From: Acidobacteriota bacterium
GTDB lineage: Bacteria > Acidobacteriota > UBA6911 > RPQK01
Length of the DNA: 5,669 nt
Direction of reading: 5' to 3'
Assembly (NCBI GenBank): GCA_003819755.1
Contig: RPQK01000533.1
Location: forward strand, 1-5,669
Made by a program: the position numbers and the translations under genes. The notes below the pieces were generated by a model that searched no databases, was not told the DNA's origin, and saw only the letters and a list, made by a program, of their open reading frames with translations. This document shows positions 1 to 5,669 of the stretch, in pieces. Every line of letters starts with the position of its first letter. Within the stretch, counting starts at the first letter, position 1.

Positions 1-101
1 ACTACTGCGCGGCGAACCTCCTTCAGGCGGCGCGGATCGTGGTTGACAGGCCAATCGAGAACCAGGTGCGCGTGATGCCCGGTGCCGTCTCGCGCTATTA
101 A
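1..101 (+). CDS. C-terminal end of an unrecognised upstream gene (partial)
   Basis: An open frame enters from the left edge (first full codon at position 3) and ends at TAA 99-101, giving 32 residues that finish RVMPGAVSRY. The other two forward frames hit stops earlier (43-45 and 73-75). The stop lies 24 bases before the hldE start, so the gene was probably upstream in the same operon. The fragment reads like real protein, with an alanine/leucine-rich helix followed by an IVVD strand, but I cannot assign a family and offer no function. It is too short to exclude a chance open frame; the tight spacing to hldE is the main support. Confidence 0.5.
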   Translation, partial: YCAANLLQAARIVVDRPIENQVRVMPGAVSRY

Positions 102-110
102 AGCCAAGTC

Positions 111-120
111 AGGAAAGGGA
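111..120 (+). promoter_or_regulatory. Ribosome binding site of hldE
   Basis: The purine run AGGAAAGGGA ends 5 bases before the ATG at 126. It supports this start over the in-frame ATG at 138, which has no comparable purine run at the right distance. Confidence 0.6.
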
Positions 121-125
121 CACAA

Positions 126-1613
126 ATGAGCGAATCGATGCAGCAGATCATCCAATCCTTCGCCCGAGTGAACGTGCTGGTCGTAGGGGATGCTCTTCTC
201 GATACCTATCTGGAGGGTGTCCCGGGTCGGCTCTGCCGGGAAGCCCCGGTCCCCTTGCTTGACCTGATTGATCGGAAGGACATGCCGGGCGGCGCGGGGA
301 ATACCGCTGTCAACCTTCGAGCCTTGGGAGCGCAGACGACGTTACTGTCGGTGACCGGTGCCGATAATGAGGGCAACACACTCCGGAAAATCCTCGAACG
401 CAGTGAAATCGCATCGGAGAACCTGGTGCTCTGCGAGAAGCGTGGAACGTGCGCCAAAAACCGGCTCTATGCCGGCAAGCAGATGACGGCACGATTCGAC
501 CTGGGCACCAGGGACTGTCTGAGCCCGGAGACGGCTCAGGCTCTCATTCAAAGGCTCGACGGTCTCTTTCGCTCGGCCGATGCCGTGATCATCTCCGACT
601 ATGGGTGCGGAGTGGTGACGGGTGAAGTCATTGAGCATCTCTGCAAGCTTCAGGAGCAGTCGCCGCGGCTCATGCTGGTCGACTCCCGCAACCGGCTCAG
701 CGACTACCGCAACTTGGGAGCGACAGTCGTGAAGCCCAACTATGAAGAGGCGCTCATGCTGCTTGGTTTTGATGGCGCCGGGCCGGCAGGAGAAAAGCGC
801 GCTGAGAAGATACTGCCATTCGGAGAAGAGATCCTTTCATTGACCGGGACTCATATTGCCGCAGTCTCCATGGATTCGGACGGGGCCCTCATCTTCGAAA
901 AGGGTCGTGAGCCTTACCGGACATACGGGTCATCGAGTACGAATTCCTACTCTGCTGGAGCGGGGGATACCTTTGCGGCCGCCTTTACCCTCGCCTTGGC
1001 GACCGGTTCGGAGACTACGTTGGCGGCCGAAATCGCGTCTGCGGCTGCCGCCGTGGTCGTTGCCAAGGAAGGAACGGCTGCCTGTTCCCAGCACGAGTTG
1101 TTGGCCCGAGTTTCCTACGACGGAAAGTACATAACGGACCTCGGGCGTCTGGTCCTTATTCTCGAAGCGCACAGGAAACAAGGACGGCGAATTGTCTTCA
1201 CAAACGGATGCTTCGATATCCTCCACAGAGGCCATATCACCTACCTGAATCGGGCGAAAAACCCGGGCGATATTATGGTTGTAGGCGTCAACTCAGATTC
1301 GAGTGTGCAACGTTTGAAGGGTCCCGAGCGCCCGATCAACACGCTGGAAGATCGCGTGAAAGTGCTCTCGGCGCTGAGCTGTGTTGACTATCTGGCGGCT
1401 TTCGACGGTCAGACCGCCTCCGATCTCGTTCGGGTGGTTCGACCCGACGTCTTTGTCAAAGGCGGCGACTACACGAAGGACCGGTTGCCCGAGGCACCTG
1501 TTGTTGAAGAACTGGGCGGCGTCGTGCGCATACTCCCGTTCCTCGATAATCGGTCAACCACGAGAATCATAGAGAAGGTTCAGAAGTTCCAGAGTTCGAG
1601 AGTGCAAGGTTGA
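126..1613 (+). CDS. hldE: Bifunctional heptose-7-phosphate kinase / heptose-1-phosphate adenylyltransferase (HldE/RfaE)
   Basis: This cytosolic enzyme of ADP-heptose synthesis phosphorylates D-glycero-D-manno-heptose 7-phosphate at C1 and, after GmhB removes the 7-phosphate, adenylylates the 1-phosphate. At 495 residues it is close to E. coli HldE (477). Residues ~14-325 are a PfkB/ribokinase domain: VVGDALLD (19-26), REAPVP (38-43), PGGAGNTAVNLRALGA (54-69) and the anion-hole/catalytic motif GAGDTF (278-283, probable base Asp281). Residues ~350-485 are a cytidylyltransferase-fold domain: FTNGCFDILHRGH (358-370) with the nucleotide-binding HRGH, GVNSDSSV (387-394), LKGPERPIN (398-406), VKGGDY (444-449) and STT near 477-479. 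The residues before GAGD (SYSA) differ from the more usual D-T/V-T form, but the catalytic motif is intact. Both halves look functional. It sits 32 bases upstream of a GT9 glycosyltransferase, matching a heptose pathway. The beta-anomer, ADP-linked product is assumed from the HldE family and is not proven by sequence. Confidence 0.93.
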   Translation: MSESMQQIIQSFARVNVLVVGDALLDTYLEGVPGRLCREAPVPLLDLIDRKDMPGGAGNTAVNLRALGAQTTLLSVTGADNEGNTLRKILERSEIASENLVLCEKRGTCAKNRLYAGKQMTARFDLGTRDCLSPETAQALIQRLDGLFRSADAVIISDYGCGVVTGEVIEHLCKLQEQSPRLMLVDSRNRLSDYRNLGATVVKPNYEEALMLLGFDGAGPAGEKRAEKILPFGEEILSLTGTHIAAVSMDSDGALIFEKGREPYRTYGSSSTNSYSAGAGDTFAAAFTLALATGSETTLAAEIASAAAAVVVAKEGTAACSQHELLARVSYDGKYITDLGRLVLILEAHRKQGRRIVFTNGCFDILHRGHITYLNRAKNPGDIMVVGVNSDSSVQRLKGPERPINTLEDRVKVLSALSCVDYLAAFDGQTASDLVRVVRPDVFVKGGDYTKDRLPEAPVVEELGGVVRILPFLDNRSTTRIIEKVQKFQSSRVQG

Positions 1614-1645
1614 TGGGCTAACCGCAGCCTGTACCGCTAATCGTC

Positions 1646-2743
1646 ATGTCCTGGAAGAACGCCAAGAAGATCCTGTGCGTCCGGCTCGACACCCTGGGTG
1701 ACGTGCTGATGACGACGCCCGCTTTGCGGGCTCTGAAGGAGTCCGGCAGTCATCCGGCGCTGACCTTGCTGACGTCGACTGTCGGCCAGCATGTTGCGCG
1801 GCTGGTCCCGGAAATCGATCGGATTATTGTCTACGATTCGCCGTGGATGAAGGCGACGGAACCGCGCCTTAATGCCGACGCGGACTTTGCTCTCATTCGA
1901 CAGCTGAAGGCCGAAAAGTTCGACGCGGCGGTGATCTTCACCGTATTCAGCCAAAACCCTGTTCCGGCGGCTTTGCTCTGCTACCTGGCCGAAATTCCTC
2001 TGCGGCTGGGCTACTGCCGGGAAAACCCGTATCAGCTGCTCACCGATTGGGTGCCGGAGAGTGAACCCCAGCGACAAATTCGGCACGAGGTTCGCCGACA
2101 ACTCGATCTGGTGGGATCCGTGGGAGCCGTCACCCGGGATGAAAGGCTGTCGCTCTGCGTTCCCGAGGGTGCCGAAAAACGGGTCCTGCAGGTTCTGACC
2201 CGTGCCGGTCTTGATGTCGACCGTCCCTGGGTGGCTATGCATCCTGGGGCTTCGGCGCCATCCCGCCGATACCCGCCGACGCGTTTCGCGGAGGTCGGGA
2301 CTCTTCTGAAATCACAACTTGACTGCCAGGTGGTCTTAACCGGGGGAGACTCGGAAAAGGATCTGGTGGACGAGGTTCGGCGAAACATCCCGGGAAAAAG
2401 CTCATCTGTCGCCGGAATGCTCGATTTGGGGGAACTGGCCGCACTTCTTCGCCTCGCGCCTGTTCTCATTTCTAACAACAGCGGCCCGGTGCACGTTGCC
2501 GCCGCCGTCGGTACGCCGGTCGTCGATCTGTACGCTTTGACCAACCCGCAGCACAAGCCCTGGGGCGTCGAGAATCGAGTCCTCTCCCACGACGTCCCCT
2601 GTAAGAATTGCTTCAAGAGTGTTTGTCCCGAGCAGCACCACAACTGCCTGAGCCTGATCGCACCTCAGGCGGTAGTCGACGCCGCTCAGGAACTTCTCGA
2701 GGAACGATTGCGGGAAATGGGGGTCTTCAGTGCCGTTGGTTGA
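1646..2743 (+). CDS. GT9-family glycosyltransferase (ADP-heptose:LPS heptosyltransferase-like)
   Basis: This is a GT-B fold enzyme of the heptosyltransferase superfamily, 365 residues (usual ~330-360), expected at the cytoplasmic face of the inner membrane, transferring heptose or a related sugar onto a lipid-linked acceptor. The N-terminal domain opens with ILCVRLDTLGDVLMTTPALR (9-28), the GT9 acceptor-side motif with Asp19. The donor domain has MHPGAS (198-203), LTGGDSEKD (231-239) and SNNSGPVHVAAAVGTPVVDLY split as 276-285 and 286-296. Near the C-terminus is a Cys/His cluster (C319, C322, C327, H331, H332, C334), as in many GT9 members. ATG 1646 is the first possible start because an in-frame TAA lies at 1619-1621; no clear Shine-Dalgarno precedes it, so translation may depend on coupling to hldE. 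The neighbouring hldE argues for heptose as donor, but GT9 also includes other specificities, so WaaC, WaaF or WaaQ is not assigned. Confidence 0.9.
   Translation: MSWKNAKKILCVRLDTLGDVLMTTPALRALKESGSHPALTLLTSTVGQHVARLVPEIDRIIVYDSPWMKATEPRLNADADFALIRQLKAEKFDAAVIFTVFSQNPVPAALLCYLAEIPLRLGYCRENPYQLLTDWVPESEPQRQIRHEVRRQLDLVGSVGAVTRDERLSLCVPEGAEKRVLQVLTRAGLDVDRPWVAMHPGASAPSRRYPPTRFAEVGTLLKSQLDCQVVLTGGDSEKDLVDEVRRNIPGKSSSVAGMLDLGELAALLRLAPVLISNNSGPVHVAAAVGTPVVDLYALTNPQHKPWGVENRVLSHDVPCKNCFKSVCPEQHHNCLSLIAPQAVVDAAQELLEERLREMGVFSAVG
2719..2723 (+). promoter_or_regulatory. G-rich ribosome binding site of the decayed GT2 gene
   Basis: A GGGGG run inside the end of the GT9 gene lies 6 bases before GTG 2730. 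It is not a canonical AGGAGG, but position and spacing fit a start that overlaps the upstream stop by 14 bases. It supports the GTG as the original start of the remnant. Confidence 0.35.
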
Positions 2744-2917
2744 TGTCCTGATACCTACGTACAACCGCGCCATGGCGCTGGCGGTGACTCTTACGGGGGG
2801 TGTTGCCTTATCTCTTCCGGCGTTTACCACCAGGAGTTGCCAACCACTGTCACTGACCGCCGGGTCAACGCGCCCGACGTCCCTGAGCTTGACGTCCCGA
2901 CGAACGTAACCGATTGA
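2730..2917 (+). pseudogene. Remnant of a GT2 glycosyltransferase gene with its centre deleted
   Basis: Seen: GTG 2730 overlaps the GT9 stop and reads VPLVDVLIPTYNRAMALAVT and then LT, a classic GT2 N-terminus (hydrophobic strand, then IPTYNR). After a G6 run (2795-2800) this frame loses protein-like character and stops at TAA 2907-2909 after 59 codons. From the G6 run the -1 frame instead reads SSGVYHQELPTTVTDRR (2813-2863) and continues NAPDVPELDVPTNVTD to TGA 2915-2917, 6 bases before the next gene. Inference: the first part is the start and the second the end of one GT2 gene, which needs about 700 bases or more; roughly the central part, including the DXD motif, is missing, and the ends are joined out of frame. 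The C-terminal assignment rests on recalled similarity to GT2 tails and is less certain than the N-terminal one. A misassembly or collapsed repeat is the alternative. Confidence 0.65.
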
Positions 2918-2923
2918 AGATTT

Positions 2924-4666
2924 ATGTACACACTCGGCATTAATGCAGCTTTTCACGATTCCTCTGCCTGCCTGATCCGTGACGGAAAAGTCCTGTCTGC
3001 GGTCGAAGAGGAACGGCTGAGCAGAATCAAGCACGCCAAACGACCGATCCCTTTTTCGACCTACGAACTGCCCTTTCATGCCGTTCACTATTGCCTGGAG
3101 AATGAAGGGATCGTACTCGGGGACGTGGACCACATTGCTTACTCCTTCGACCCTTTTCTCCTCTTAAACGGCCGGCGAGACGCCGGTTTCATTCAGCTTC
3201 CCTTGGAGCCAAGCGCGCACGCGCCGCAGAATGGATGGAGCTCGGTTTGGGATCCTCTTTTTGTCTGCTCGATTGTCAATGCGCCGCGTCATCTCGCCGG
3301 CGGATTTCCGCACCACTTGTCAGCCAGGTTTAAGGGGGCCTCGGCTTCCGGCCCGTATCGGTGGCATTTTGTCCCGCATCACCTCGCCCATGCTGCCAGT
3401 GCTTTCTTCCCGTCTCCGTTTTCGGAGGCCGCCATTCTCACACTTGACGGCCGGGGAGAGAAGGCGACCACGACGTACGCGACCGGGAGTGGCTCTCGGC
3501 TGGAGATTCTTCGCGAGATTAACTTTCCGCACTCCCTGGGTTTGCTGTATGAGAAAGTCACGGAACATCTCGGCTTTCTCCATTCCTCGGACGAGTACAA
3601 GGTCATGGCGCTGGCTTCCTTCGGCCGTCCGACCTTTGTGGAGGCCTTTCGCCAGTTGATACAGCTCGAGGGTGAGGGGAGGTATCGACTGCGTCAGGAC
3701 GTCGACCTGAAGGAGTTGTTGGGGCCGCGGCGCGAGCGAGGGTCTGCGTTTGGCGAGAGGCATTTCGACGTGGCGCATTCTCTTCAGAAGGTTCTCGAGG
3801 AGACGGTTATCGAACTGGCCGGCTGGTTGGCACGAGCGAGCGGTGCTGAGAATCTGTGTCTCGCCGGTGGTGTCGCTCTTAACTGTGTGATGAACGCCAG
3901 ACTGCGGGACCACGGCTCATTCAAGCGAATCTGGGTCCAGCCGGCGGCGGGTGATTCCGGGACGGCTCTCGGTGCGGCATTGTGGGTCGACAATCGGGAG
4001 CGAGGGGGGCAGGGAAGAAGCTACCAGATGGATGATGTCTTCCTTGGCCCGTGCTACGGCGACGAGGAGATCGAGAAATTCCTTTCCTGGTCCAAGGTTC
4101 CTTACCGGCGGATGGAAAACACCGCCCGGGAAGTGGCGGCGCTGCTAGCCCAGGAGAAGATCGTTGGCTGGTTCCAGGGAAGGGAAGAATTTGGTCCCAG
4201 GGCCCTCGGCGCCCGGTCAATTCTGGCCTCACCGCTCCAAGCAAACATGCAGGGACGACTGAACGAGATCAAGGATCGAGAGGATTTCCGCCCGGTAGCA
4301 CCGGTCGTCCTGCAGGAGGAGGCCCAGGAGTGGTTTGTCGGCGCCGAAGAATCTCCGTTCATGCTTTTCGTCTACGACGTGCGGCCGGAGAAGACCTGTC
4401 GTATTCCGGCGGTCACCCACATCGATGGAACGGCCCGGGTACAGACGGTTCGGGCCGAGCAGCATCCCCTGTATCACGACCTGATTAAGGAATTTCAACG
4501 GCTGACCGGCGTTCCCGTGCTGGTCAACACGTCCTTTAATACGAGGGGCGAGCCGATCGTCTCCAGTCCGCGGGATGCCCTGGAGTGTTTCTGGACCTCC
4601 CCCATCGACCTCCTGGCGATCGGTTCCTTCCTGGTTGAAAAAATGGAGGCCAAGCCGTGCCCGTAG
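2924..4666 (+). CDS. NodU/CmcH-family O-carbamoyltransferase
   Basis: This cytosolic enzyme is predicted to move a carbamoyl group from carbamoyl phosphate, through a carbamoyl-adenylate, to a hydroxyl of a sugar or other small acceptor. The 580 residues match the usual family length. The N-terminal Kae1/ASKHA-like domain starts GINAAFHDSSACL (5-17), with a metal-site HHLAHAASAFF (152-162; H152 and H156), LTLDGRGE (172-179), DEYKVMALASFG (223-234), LAGGVALNCVMN (313-324) and GDSGTALGAAL (343-353). The C-terminal carbamoyltransferase domain has GWFQGREEFGPRALGARSIL (415-434), DREDFRPVAPVVL (451-463) and VNTSFNTRGEPI (534-545). All key motifs look intact. ATG 2924 has only a weak purine run (GAAGA, 2916-2920) before it, so it may rely on coupling to the upstream reading. 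Context suggests the acceptor is a heptose or another sugar of the glycan. Comparable carbamoylation of core heptose is known in Pseudomonas aeruginosa LPS, attributed to WapO; equivalence here is inference. Confidence 0.92.
   Translation: MYTLGINAAFHDSSACLIRDGKVLSAVEEERLSRIKHAKRPIPFSTYELPFHAVHYCLENEGIVLGDVDHIAYSFDPFLLLNGRRDAGFIQLPLEPSAHAPQNGWSSVWDPLFVCSIVNAPRHLAGGFPHHLSARFKGASASGPYRWHFVPHHLAHAASAFFPSPFSEAAILTLDGRGEKATTTYATGSGSRLEILREINFPHSLGLLYEKVTEHLGFLHSSDEYKVMALASFGRPTFVEAFRQLIQLEGEGRYRLRQDVDLKELLGPRRERGSAFGERHFDVAHSLQKVLEETVIELAGWLARASGAENLCLAGGVALNCVMNARLRDHGSFKRIWVQPAAGDSGTALGAALWVDNRERGGQGRSYQMDDVFLGPCYGDEEIEKFLSWSKVPYRRMENTAREVAALLAQEKIVGWFQGREEFGPRALGARSILASPLQANMQGRLNEIKDREDFRPVAPVVLQEEAQEWFVGAEESPFMLFVYDVRPEKTCRIPAVTHIDGTARVQTVRAEQHPLYHDLIKEFQRLTGVPVLVNTSFNTRGEPIVSSPRDALECFWTSPIDLLAIGSFLVEKMEAKPCP
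4645..4649 (+). promoter_or_regulatory. Ribosome binding site deciding the GTG start of the last gene
   Basis: GGAGG lies inside the end of the carbamoyltransferase gene, 7 bases before GTG 4657. This canonical site fixes the GTG as start, giving a 10-base overlap with the upstream stop (TAG 4664-4666) and implying translational coupling. Confidence 0.75.
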
Positions 4667-5628
4667 TCGTGTCGGTCGTAGTGCCCACCTTTCAGCGGGA
4701 CGATCTTCTCGACCGTTGCCTGGCCGCTCTTGCCAGGCAGGATCTCCCGCCGGAGTGCTACGAAATCATTGTTCCGGACAATGCCGGGAGCGCTAAGACC
4801 CAGCAGGTGGTGCAGAAATGGGTCCGCCCGGACGGCCCCGCGGTCCGCTATATAAGCGCGTCCCAGATGCGCGGGCCGGCGGCCGCCCGAAATCGGGGAT
4901 GGAAAGCTGCGCGTGGTGCGATTATCGCCTTTACGGATGATGACTGCATTCCGTCGCCAACCTGGTTGCGGCTTGGTATTGCGGGGTTCACGGACGGGAT
5001 TGCCGGTCTCTGGGGCCAGATCGTGGTGCCTATACCCGAGCGCGACCCGACCGACTACGAGGTCGACGCCTCCAATCTCGAAAGAGCCGAGTTCGTCAAC
5101 GCGAATTGTTTCTACCGGCGCGATGCTCTGGCGAAAGTCGAGGGTTTCGACGAGCGCTTCGAGACCGCGTGGAGGGAAGACAGCGACCTGTTCTTCCGAC
5201 TCCTGCAGGCGGGCTATCGGCTCTCGCAGGTGCCCGAGGCGGTGGTGGTCCATCCCCCCCGCGAAGCGCCCTGGGGTGTCAGCCTTTCGCAGCAGCGTAA
5301 GAACATGTTTAACGCGCTCCTGTACAAGAAGCACCCGGGTTTGTACCGCGAGCGAATTCAGCCGAATCCGCCTTGGAGGTACTACGTGGGTGTCGGGTCA
5401 CTGGTCGCGGGCATGACGGGTCTTGCCATGAGTGTACCGGCGCTGGTGTCCGCCGGCGCGGGCCTCTGGCTGATGATCACCGGCGAATTTTGTGCCAGGC
5501 GGCTGGCCCGGACGTCCCATTCGCCAAGCCACGTTCTCGAGATGATGGTGACCTCCGCCCTGATTCCTCCTCTGGCCGTTTTCTGGCGATTGCGCGGCGC
5601 CGTTCGCTACCGGGTATGGTTTCTGTAA
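4657..5628 (+). CDS. GT2-family glycosyltransferase with hydrophobic C-terminal segments
   Basis: A 323-residue inverting GT-A glycosyltransferase that transfers a sugar from a nucleotide-sugar donor; the sugar cannot be read from sequence. The GT2 domain covers ~1-225: VSVVVPTFQRDDLLDRCL (5-22), YEIIVPDN (35-42), GPAAARNRGWKAARG (73-87), the metal-binding AFTDDDCIP (91-99, DXD Asp94-96), FVNANCFYRRDAL (146-158), GFDERF (163-168) and the catalytic-base region WREDSDLFFRL (172-182, Glu174-Asp175). Three hydrophobic stretches follow at about 243-262, 262-277 and 295-310, suggesting membrane attachment at the cytoplasmic face. The start is GTG, chosen because GGAGG precedes it and the IVVPTFQR-type strand begins immediately. 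It overlaps the carbamoyltransferase gene and is the last complete gene here, so it probably acts on the same glycan. It resembles the remnant at 2730 in start codon, overlap and first residues, but is a different GT2 gene by motif sequence. Confidence 0.9.
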   Translation: MPVVVSVVVPTFQRDDLLDRCLAALARQDLPPECYEIIVPDNAGSAKTQQVVQKWVRPDGPAVRYISASQMRGPAAARNRGWKAARGAIIAFTDDDCIPSPTWLRLGIAGFTDGIAGLWGQIVVPIPERDPTDYEVDASNLERAEFVNANCFYRRDALAKVEGFDERFETAWREDSDLFFRLLQAGYRLSQVPEAVVVHPPREAPWGVSLSQQRKNMFNALLYKKHPGLYRERIQPNPPWRYYVGVGSLVAGMTGLAMSVPALVSAGAGLWLMITGEFCARRLARTSHSPSHVLEMMVTSALIPPLAVFWRLRGAVRYRVWFL

Positions 5629-5669
5629 GGAGAAGGATGAAGGATGAAGGATGAAGGAGAAGGATGAAG
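5629..5669 (+). repeat. Purine-rich tandem GGATGAA repeat, cut by the window edge
   Basis: Directly after the last stop codon the sequence is GGAGAA, three copies of GGATGAA (5635-5655), GGAGAA, GGATGAA (5662-5668) and G. The 13-base compound unit GGAGAAGGATGAA occurs at 5629-5641 and 5656-5668. The strand has no C at all. Each heptamer carries an AAGGA-like ribosome-binding string and an ATG (5637, 5644, 5651, 5664); the reading frames from 5651 and 5664 remain open at the edge, so a following gene could begin here, although this is unproven. The true extent of the array is unknown. Confidence 0.85.

Noticed and set aside
1614..1645. Gap between hldE and the GT9 gene as a terminator or promoter
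   Set aside because: Only 32 bases, without an inverted repeat or -10/-35 pair; ordinary operon spacing.
2876..2898. Two GACGTCCC copies 15 bases apart, able to form a 6-bp GACGTC hairpin (possible operator or terminator)
   Set aside because: Short stem, no U-run, and the stretch is better explained as the 3' end of the decayed GT2 coding sequence.
2889..2917. TTGACG as a -35 box for a promoter before the carbamoyltransferase gene
   Set aside because: No acceptable -10 at 16-18 bases, and the implied transcript start would fall almost on the ATG.
2402..3133. Long minus-strand open frame (243 codons) spanning the gap between the GT9 and carbamoyltransferase genes
   Set aside because: It runs antisense to conserved motifs of both neighbours (GT9 SNNSGPVHVA and carbamoyltransferase HDSSA), resembles no family I recognise, and such shadows are common in GC-rich DNA.
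4495..5334. Minus-strand open frame of 279 codons
   Set aside because: It lies antisense to the conserved GT2 DXD and ED motifs and the carbamoyltransferase C-terminus; no domain character is visible.

Overview
The window is a GC-rich, densely packed, single-strand gene cluster for surface-glycan synthesis. It points to a Gram-negative-type bacterium that makes ADP-heptose, for example for an LPS core or a heptose-containing glycan. The phylum cannot be fixed from the sequence. No rRNA, tRNA, CRISPR array or transposase is visible, and every gene I support reads on the + strand.

Layout: (1) positions 1-101 hold the last codons of an unrecognised upstream gene. (2) 126-1613 is a two-domain HldE-type heptose-7-phosphate kinase / heptose-1-phosphate adenylyltransferase. 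(3) 1646-2743 is a GT9 (heptosyltransferase superfamily) glycosyltransferase. (4) 2730-2917 appears to be the collapsed remnant of a GT2 glycosyltransferase gene, with a recognisable start in one frame and a plausible C-terminus in another, and the middle missing. (5) 2924-4666 is a NodU/CmcH-family O-carbamoyltransferase. (6) 4657-5628 is a second, intact GT2 glycosyltransferase with a hydrophobic C-terminus. (7) 5629-5669 is a short purine-rich tandem repeat running off the window edge.

The genes fit one pathway: HldE makes the activated heptose precursor, the GT9 enzyme probably transfers heptose or a related sugar, the carbamoyltransferase probably caps a sugar hydroxyl with a carbamoyl group, and the intact GT2 enzyme adds another sugar. 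GmhA, GmhB and HldD, the other ADP-heptose enzymes, are not in this window. Gaps are 24 and 32 bases and two overlaps occur, so co-transcription is likely. No convincing promoter or terminator was seen.

I found no radically new system. The most notable points are the deleted GT2 gene, which a routine annotation would show as an empty 180-base gap, the repeat after the last gene, and the pairing of heptose genes with a carbamoyltransferase.
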